The notes under the pieces: generated by a model
Told to the model about the DNA's origin: nothing
What the model saw: the letters and a program-made list of their open reading frames with translations, nothing else
Databases searched by the model: none
DNA from: Nocardioides aromaticivorans
GTDB taxonomy: Bacteria; Actinomycetota; Actinomycetes; Propionibacteriales; Nocardioidaceae
NCBI RefSeq assembly: GCF_013408525.1
Contig: NZ_JACBZM010000001.1
Span: 1,488,001 to 1,552,000 of the forward strand
Reading direction: 5' to 3'
DNA length: 64,000 nt
Translations under genes and position numbers: made by a program
In this document: one piece after another, positions 59,012-64,000 of the stretch
Layout of the letters: each line of letters opens with the position of its first letter
Position numbering within the stretch: position 1 is the stretch's first letter

Positions 59012-60523
59012 TCAGAGACCCTCGGCGAGGCGGTGGTACGCCGCACTCCACCGGAGCTCGCGCTGGAAGGCGCGGGGCGTGGTGTCGGCGTCGATCACCG
59101 CGACCTCGACCCCGCTCATCTCGGCGAAGTCGGCGAGCACCTCCACGCCGATCGCCTTCGACAGCACCGTGTGGTGCGGTGCGCCGGCCATCAGCCAGGC
59201 CTCGGCCGAGGTGGCGAGCGAGGGCCGGGGCTCCCAGACCGCGCAGGCCACCGGCAGCTGCGGCAGCGCCTCGTCGGGCTCGACCACGTCGACCTCGTTG
59301 ACCGTCAGGCGGAAGCGGTCGCCGAGGTCGGAGAGGCCGGCGACGACGGCGGCGCCGGGGTCGGCGGTGAAGCGCAGCCGCACCGGGTCCTCCCGACCGC
59401 CGATCGAGAGCGGGTGGATCTCCAGCGACGCGCGGTCGTCGGTGAGGGTCGGGCAGACCTCGAGCATGTGCGCGCCGAGGATCTTCTCCTCGCCCGGGAC
59501 CAGGTGGTACGTGTAGTCCTCCATGAAGGAGGTGCCGCCCGGCAGGCCCTCGGCCATCACCTTCGTGGCGCGCAGCAGGACCGAGGTCTTCCAGTCGCCC
59601 TCGCCGCCGAAGCCGTAGCCGTCGGCCATCAGCCGCTGCACGGCCAGGCCGGGCAGCTGCCGCAGCCCGCCGAGGTCCTCGAAGTTCGTGGTGAACGCGC
59701 CGAAGCCGCCCTCCTCGAGGAAGGTGCGCAGACCGGCCTCGATCCGGGCGCCGTACCGCAGCGACTCGTGGCGCTCGCCGCCGGGGAGCAGCTCGGGGGC
59801 GATGGCGTAGAGGTCGGCGTACTCGGCGACGAGCTTGTCGATGTCGGCGTCGGCGACCTGGTCGACGACGGCGACGAGGTCGTTGACGCCGTAGGTGTTG
59901 ACCGAGACGCCGAAGCGCAGCTGGGCCTCCACCTTGTCGCCCTCGGTGACGGCGACGTCGCGCATGTTGTCGCCGAAGCGGGCGAGCTTGAGCTGGCGGA
60001 GCTCGGCGCGACCGCGGGCCGCGCGGGCCCACTCCTCGATCCGGCGGCGGACGACGGGGTTCTCGACGTGGCCGGCGACGGTCTTGCGCGGAACGCCCAG
60101 GCGGGACTGGATGTAGCCGAACTCCCGGTCGCCGTGGGCGGCCTGGTTGAGGTTCATGAAGTCCATGTCGATCGTCGACCAGGGCAGCGCCATGCCGGCC
60201 TGCGTGTGCAGGTGCAGCAGCGGCTTCTGGAGGGCGTCGAGGCCGGCGATCCACATCTTCGCCGGCGAGAAGGTGTGCATCCAGGTGATCAGGCCGACGC
60301 AGGCCGGGTCGAGGTTGGCCTCGAGGACCTGGCGGTGGATCGCGGCCGCGTCGAGCAGGACCGGCTTCCACACGACCCGTACCGGGAGGTCCGACAGCTC
60401 GGCGAGCCGGTCGGCGATGGCGCGCGACTGCTCGGCGACCTGGTCCAGGGTCTCCGGTCCGTAGAGCGACTGGCTGCCGGTGAGGAACCAGATCTCCTGC
60501 TCGGCGTTGGCGTTGGCGGTCAC
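59012..60523 (-). CDS. araA: L-arabinose isomerase
   Basis: A 503-residue enzyme converting L-arabinose to L-ribulose. It begins [20 protein letters not shown], and the Mn-site segments [33 protein letters not shown] and GAPHHTVLS supply the Glu and His ligands. GTG start after AAGGAGCACC. Last of the ara genes (lacI, araB, araD, araA), 62 bp after araD. Confidence 0.97.
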   Translation of the reverse strand: MTANANAEQEIWFLTGSQSLYGPETLDQVAEQSRAIADRLAELSDLPVRVVWKPVLLDAAAIHRQVLEANLDPACVGLITWMHTFSPAKMWIAGLDALQKPLLHLHTQAGMALPWSTIDMDFMNLNQAAHGDREFGYIQSRLGVPRKTVAGHVENPVVRRRIEEWARAARGRAELRQLKLARFGDNMRDVAVTEGDKVEAQLRFGVSVNTYGVNDLVAVVDQVADADIDKLVAEYADLYAIAPELLPGGERHESLRYGARIEAGLRTFLEEGGFGAFTTNFEDLGGLRQLPGLAVQRLMADGYGFGGEGDWKTSVLLRATKVMAEGLPGGTSFMEDYTYHLVPGEEKILGAHMLEVCPTLTDDRASLEIHPLSIGGREDPVRLRFTADPGAAVVAGLSDLGDRFRLTVNEVDVVEPDEALPQLPVACAVWEPRPSLATSAEAWLMAGAPHHTVLSKAIGVEVLADFAEMSGVEVAVIDADTTPRAFQRELRWSAAYHRLAEGL

Positions 60524-60585
60524 GTGGTGCTCCTTGTTCTCAGGCGCCCCCGAGGGCGTCGTGGTGGTGTTGGCCGGTCAGCGGG

Positions 60586-61263
60586 TCAGCGCTGGCCGTA
60601 GACGTTCTGGTAGCGGTCGTAGAGGGCGTCGACGCTGGGCTGCGCGATCGGGATCGGCTGGCCGAGCTGTCGGGAGAGGTGCACGGAACGGGCGACGTCC
60701 TCGCACATGACGGCCGCCTTCACGGCGGACCTCGCGTTCGGGCCGACGGTGAAGACGCCGTGGTTCTGCATGAGGACGGCGGGTGAGCGGCTCTCGCGCA
60801 GGGTCTCGACGATCCCCCGGCCGATCGAGTCGTCGCCGATGATCGCGAACGGCCCGACCGGGATCTCCCCACCGAACTCGTCCGCGCACATCGTGGTGAC
60901 GCACGGGATCGCCTCGCCGCGCGCGGCCCACGCCACGGCGTACGGCGAGTGGGTGTGGACGACACCGCCCACGTGGGGCAGGTGGCGGTAGACGTAGGCC
61001 TGCGCCTCGGTGTCGGAGGACGGCGCGTGCTCGCCCTCGACGACCTTGCCGTCGAGGTCGCAGACGACCATGTTGTCCGGCGTGAGGTCGTCGTACGAGA
61101 CGCCGCTGGGCTTGATCACGAGCAGGTCGTGGCCGGGCACCCGGGCCGACACATTGCCGGCGGTCCACACGACGAGGCCGTACTTGGGCAGCTCGGCGTG
61201 CAGCGCCGCGACCTCGCGGCGGACCTGGCGGATCGTCTGGTCGACGTCGGTCACGACGCTCAT
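60586..61263 (-). CDS. araD: L-ribulose-5-phosphate 4-epimerase
   Basis: A 225-residue class II aldolase-like zinc enzyme giving D-xylulose 5-phosphate. TAGNVSAR, VIKPSGVSYDDLTPDN, zinc ligands in VVHTHSPYAVAWAARG, and VLMQNHGVFTVGPN with the third His. ATG at 61261-61263 overlaps the araB stop by one base (TGATG). Confidence 0.95.
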   Translation of the reverse strand: MSVVTDVDQTIRQVRREVAALHAELPKYGLVVWTAGNVSARVPGHDLLVIKPSGVSYDDLTPDNMVVCDLDGKVVEGEHAPSSDTEAQAYVYRHLPHVGGVVHTHSPYAVAWAARGEAIPCVTTMCADEFGGEIPVGPFAIIGDDSIGRGIVETLRESRSPAVLMQNHGVFTVGPNARSAVKAAVMCEDVARSVHLSRQLGQPIPIAQPSVDALYDRYQNVYGQR

Positions 61264-62939
61264 CAGGACTGCTCCTTGCCCGCGACGGCCTCGCGCCGGA
61301 TCGCCTTGAGCCGGCGCATGGCGGTCACGCCGCGGCCGAAGTGGTCGTGCAGCTCGCGGTACTCCGCGAACAGCCGGTCGTAGGCCTGCGCCCGGGTCTC
61401 GTCCGGCACGTAGACCGCCTTGCGGACCTTGCCCATCGCCTTCGCGGCCGTGGGTACGTCGGGGTAGGCGCCCGCCGCGACGGCGGCGTGGATCGCCGAG
61501 CCCAGCGCAGGTCCCTGGTCGGAGTCGATGACCGACAGCGGCAGCCGCGTGACGTCGGAGTAGATCTGCATCAGCAGCGCGTTCTTCTGCAGGCCGCCCG
61601 CGACGACGAACTCCTCGACCGGTACGCCGCTGTCGCGGAAGGTCTCCACGATCACCCGGGTCCCGAAGGCGGTCGCCTCGAGCAGCGCGCGGTAGACGTC
61701 CTCCGGCCTCGTCGCGAGGGTCAGCCCGACGACGAGGCCGGAGAGCTCGTGGTCGACCAGCACCGAGCGGTTGCCGCTGTGCCAGTCGAGGGCGACCAGG
61801 CCGTGCTCCCCGATCGCCTGCTGCGCGGCCAGGCAGGTGAGGTGCTCGTGCACCGACTCCCCCGCCGCCGCGGCCGTCTCGGCGTACGACGCCGGGACCG
61901 CGTTGTCGACGAACCAGCCGAAGATGTCGCCGACCCCGCTCTGACCGGCCTCGTAGCCCCAGCGGCCGGCGATGATGCCGCCGTCGACGACACCGCACAT
62001 GCCGGGGACCTCGCGGAGCACGTCGGCGCTCATCACGTGGCAGGTCGACGTCCCCATGATCGCGACCATCTGGCCGGGGTCGACGGCCTGCGCGGCCGGT
62101 GCCGTGACGTGCGCGTCGACGTTGCCGACCGCGACGGCGATGCCCTCGGGCAGGCCGGTCCAGGCCGCCGCCTCGGCGGTCAGGCGACCGGCGGCGGCGC
62201 CGAGCTCGCCGACCGGGTGAGCCAGCTTGTCGGCGACGAAGCCGCCGAAGCCGGGCGCGAGCGCCTCGAGGAAGTCGGTCGACGGGTAGGCGCCGTCCTG
62301 GAGGATGCCCTTGTAGCCGGCGGAGCAGGCGTTGCGGACGTACTCCCCGCAGAGCTGCCACACGATCCAGTCGGCGGCCTCGACCCAGTGCTCCATGCGG
62401 TCGTAGAGATCGCGGTCCTCCTCGAACAGCTGGAGGCCCTTGGCGAACTCCCACTCCGAGGAGATCAGCCCGCCGTAGCGCGGGAGCCAGGCCTCGCCGC
62501 GCTCCTCGGCCAGCCGGTTGATCCGGTCGGCGTGCGGCTGGGCGGCGTGGTGCTTCCAGAGCTTGACGAAGGCGTGCGGGCGGTCGGCGAGCTCGGGGAG
62601 CTCGCACAGCGGGGTGCCGTCCGCGAGGGTCGGCACCATCGTGCACGCGGTGAAGTCGGTGGCGATGCCGATGACGTGGGCCGGGTCGATGCCGGCGGCC
62701 GAGACCGCCGCAGGTACGGCGATCCGGAGCACCTGGCGGTAGTCCTCGGGCACCTGCAGCGCCCACTCCGGCGGCAGTGCCTCGCCCGTCCCGGGCAGGG
62801 CGGTGTCGACGACCGCGTGCTCGTAGGCGTGCACGGCCGAGCCGAGCTCGGCCCCGTCGGACACCCGGACGACGACGGCACGGCCCGAGAGGGTGCCGTA
62901 GTCGACGCCGATCGTGTACTGCTCCTGGCCCGCGCTCAT
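61263..62939 (-). CDS. araB: L-ribulokinase
   Basis: A 558-residue FGGY-family kinase that phosphorylates L-ribulose. YTIGVDYGTLSGRAVVVRV is the N-terminal ATPase signature, IGIATDFTACTMVPTLADG and GYEAGQSGVGDIFGWFVDN are ribulokinase-type, and FVVAGGLQKNALLMQIYSDV is the C-terminal FGGY signature. ATG overlaps the lacI stop by 4 nt; stop overlaps araD. Confidence 0.96.
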   Translation of the reverse strand: MSAGQEQYTIGVDYGTLSGRAVVVRVSDGAELGSAVHAYEHAVVDTALPGTGEALPPEWALQVPEDYRQVLRIAVPAAVSAAGIDPAHVIGIATDFTACTMVPTLADGTPLCELPELADRPHAFVKLWKHHAAQPHADRINRLAEERGEAWLPRYGGLISSEWEFAKGLQLFEEDRDLYDRMEHWVEAADWIVWQLCGEYVRNACSAGYKGILQDGAYPSTDFLEALAPGFGGFVADKLAHPVGELGAAAGRLTAEAAAWTGLPEGIAVAVGNVDAHVTAPAAQAVDPGQMVAIMGTSTCHVMSADVLREVPGMCGVVDGGIIAGRWGYEAGQSGVGDIFGWFVDNAVPASYAETAAAAGESVHEHLTCLAAQQAIGEHGLVALDWHSGNRSVLVDHELSGLVVGLTLATRPEDVYRALLEATAFGTRVIVETFRDSGVPVEEFVVAGGLQKNALLMQIYSDVTRLPLSVIDSDQGPALGSAIHAAVAAGAYPDVPTAAKAMGKVRKAVYVPDETRAQAYDRLFAEYRELHDHFGRGVTAMRRLKAIRREAVAGKEQS

Positions 62940-63967
62940 CGGGGGGTCTCTCCTCGTTCTCGTGGTTCGTGGGTGCTGGCCCGGACGACCAGCTCGGGCT
63001 CGATCAACCGCTCGGGTGAGCCCTCGCCGTCGATGGCCGACCGCAGGATCTGGATCGCACGGCGTCCGACCGCGTCGAAGTCCTGGCGGACCGTGGTCAG
63101 GGGCGGGATGAGGTACGCCGCCTCGGGGATGTCGTCGAAGCCGACGACGCTGATGTCGTCCGGGACCGAACGGCCGGCCTCGCTCAGCGAGCGGAGCAGG
63201 CCGAGCGCCATCTGGTCGTTGGCGCAGAACACGGCGGTCACGTCGTCCCGCGCGGCGATCTGTCGCCCGGCCTCGAAGCCGCTGCGGGCCGACCAGTCGC
63301 CCTCGACGTGCAGCAGCGGGGGCAGCCCGGCGTCGTACATGGCGTGGCGGTAGCCGGCGAGGCGGGCCCGTGCCTCCGTCCACGCCGACGGGCCCGAGAC
63401 GTGCAGGATCCGCTCGTGGCCGAGGTCGACGAGGTGGCGGGTGCCGGCGGCGGCACCGGCCACCTGGTCGACACCGACGGTCCACTCGGCCTTGGCGTCG
63501 TCACCCTCCACGACGACGACGGGGACGCCGCGGCCCGCGTGGGCGCGGGCCGCGTCGACCGCGTCGTCGTTGGCGGCGATGAGGACGATGCCCTCGACGT
63601 GCTGGTCGCGCAGGTGGTCCATCGCGTCGACGAACTCGTCACGGGTCTGCATCTGCACGTTGACGGAGCTGACGAAGTAGCCCGCGTCGCGGCCGGCGGC
63701 CTGGATCGCGCGGTGCACCGTGCTCGGGCCCCAGAACCCGCTGCGGGAGCCGATCACGCCGATCGTCCCGGAGCGACGGGTGACCAGGCTGCGCGCGGCG
63801 GTGTTGGGCCGGTAGCCGAGCTGGTCGATCGCGCGGAGCACCCGCTCGCGGGTCTCCGGGCGGAGGTTCGTCTGGCCGTTGACCACGCGCGAGACGGTCT
63901 GGTGGGAGACCCCGGCGAGACGGGCGACGTCCGCCATCACCGGGATCCTTCGGGGCGCCTCGCTCAT
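62936..63967 (-). CDS. LacI-family regulator of the arabinose operon
   Basis: A 343-residue repressor. Headpiece MADVARLAGVSHQTVSRVVN and hinge QTNLRPETRERVLRAIDQLG. The periplasmic-binding-like core carries TIGVIGSRSG, VEGIVLIAAND and DDISVVGFDDIPEAAYL. Usual arabinose repressors of Gram-positives are GntR-LacI chimeras; this one has a pure LacI headpiece. Translation is coupled to the gene upstream and to araB. The palindrome at 58989 is a likely target. Confidence 0.92.
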   Translation of the reverse strand: MSEAPRRIPVMADVARLAGVSHQTVSRVVNGQTNLRPETRERVLRAIDQLGYRPNTAARSLVTRRSGTIGVIGSRSGFWGPSTVHRAIQAAGRDAGYFVSSVNVQMQTRDEFVDAMDHLRDQHVEGIVLIAANDDAVDAARAHAGRGVPVVVVEGDDAKAEWTVGVDQVAGAAAGTRHLVDLGHERILHVSGPSAWTEARARLAGYRHAMYDAGLPPLLHVEGDWSARSGFEAGRQIAARDDVTAVFCANDQMALGLLRSLSEAGRSVPDDISVVGFDDIPEAAYLIPPLTTVRQDFDAVGRRAIQILRSAIDGEGSPERLIEPELVVRASTHEPRERGETPR

Positions 63968-64000
63968 GTCGCCTGCCGCCGCGTCATGAGGCGCTGGATG
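63964..64000 (-). CDS. C-terminal end of an upstream operon gene (partial)
   Basis: Eleven in-frame codons (IQRLMTRRQAT) end at a TGA that overlaps the lacI ATG (ATGA), the same arrangement as every other junction in this operon. A basic tail like this would suit a sugar ABC permease, but the fragment is too short to identify. Confidence 0.4.
   Translation of the reverse strand, partial: IQRLMTRRQAT

Overview
The window is very GC-rich chromosomal DNA from an actinobacterium, most likely Nocardioides or a close relative in the Nocardioidaceae. The signs are the codon bias, complete mycofactocin genes, a fused isobutyryl-CoA mutase, MoxR/VWA and LytR_C proteins, many 4-nt start/stop overlaps, and several genes starting 6-8 nt after a TANNNT -10 box (leaderless transcripts). 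The genus is inferred from gene content only. I see no rRNA, transposase, phage gene or convincing CRISPR. There is one tRNA gene, tRNA-Ser(CGA).

Layout. 1-3.3 kb: two divergent APC-type amino acid permeases and an IclR regulator. 3.3-9.8 kb: a mycofactocin operon (mftA-B-C-D-E, a short-chain dehydrogenase, mftF) on the minus strand with a divergent mftR; the 31-residue MftA precursor is intact. 9.8-13.6 kb: a MarR regulator divergent from icmF. 13.7-15.6 kb: a YCII/DGPF protein and an ECF42-type sigma factor. 15.6-24.9 kb: aromatic catabolism. This part has a two-component flavin monooxygenase of the phenol/4-hydroxyphenylacetate hydroxylase family with its AraC regulator, and a guaiacol O-demethylase set (AraC regulator, P450 gcoA, fused reductase gcoB, EthD-like protein) with an MFS transporter. 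A DinB2-like polymerase that appears to lack the steric gate is joined to the second AraC gene. 25-31 kb: thioesterase, YrdB, metal-receptor-like protein, sigma/anti-sigma pair and a mannose-isomerase-like plus sugar kinase pair. 31-36 kb: VapB-like and LytR_C proteins, a cation/proton antiporter, a FAD oxidoreductase behind a KstR-type box, and an aminotransferase. 36-41.5 kb: a proline-rich membrane protein, a three-gene WXG100-like cluster and an acyltransferase. 41.6-46.5 kb: an oxygenase operon (AurF-like diiron enzyme, 7Fe ferredoxin-FprB reductase, TetR, EthA-like Baeyer-Villiger monooxygenase). 46.6-52 kb: VWA protein and MoxR ATPase, a second antiporter, a Tat-exported esterase and tRNA-Ser. 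52-57 kb: two surface-protein paralogues, and a GAF regulator with aldehyde dehydrogenase and DUF779. 57-64 kb: pyruvate kinase behind an L-arabinose operon (lacI-type regulator, araB, araD, araA).

How it fits together. The cell appears to be a soil heterotroph that demethylates guaiacol and hydroxylates phenols (both giving catechols), oxidises other organic substrates through the AurF/BVMO operon and mycofactocin-linked dehydrogenases, and uses L-arabinose and probably mannose. Ring cleavage genes are not in the window.

Non-coding structure is rich. There are several near-perfect palindromic operators in divergent promoters, two copies of a 125-140 bp palindromic element whose hairpin shows a compensatory base change, an array of 22-bp units that folds back on itself, a REP-like repeat that also encodes the C-terminal tail of MftC, and a 62-bp-period triple hairpin that resembles a CRISPR repeat pair but is probably not one.
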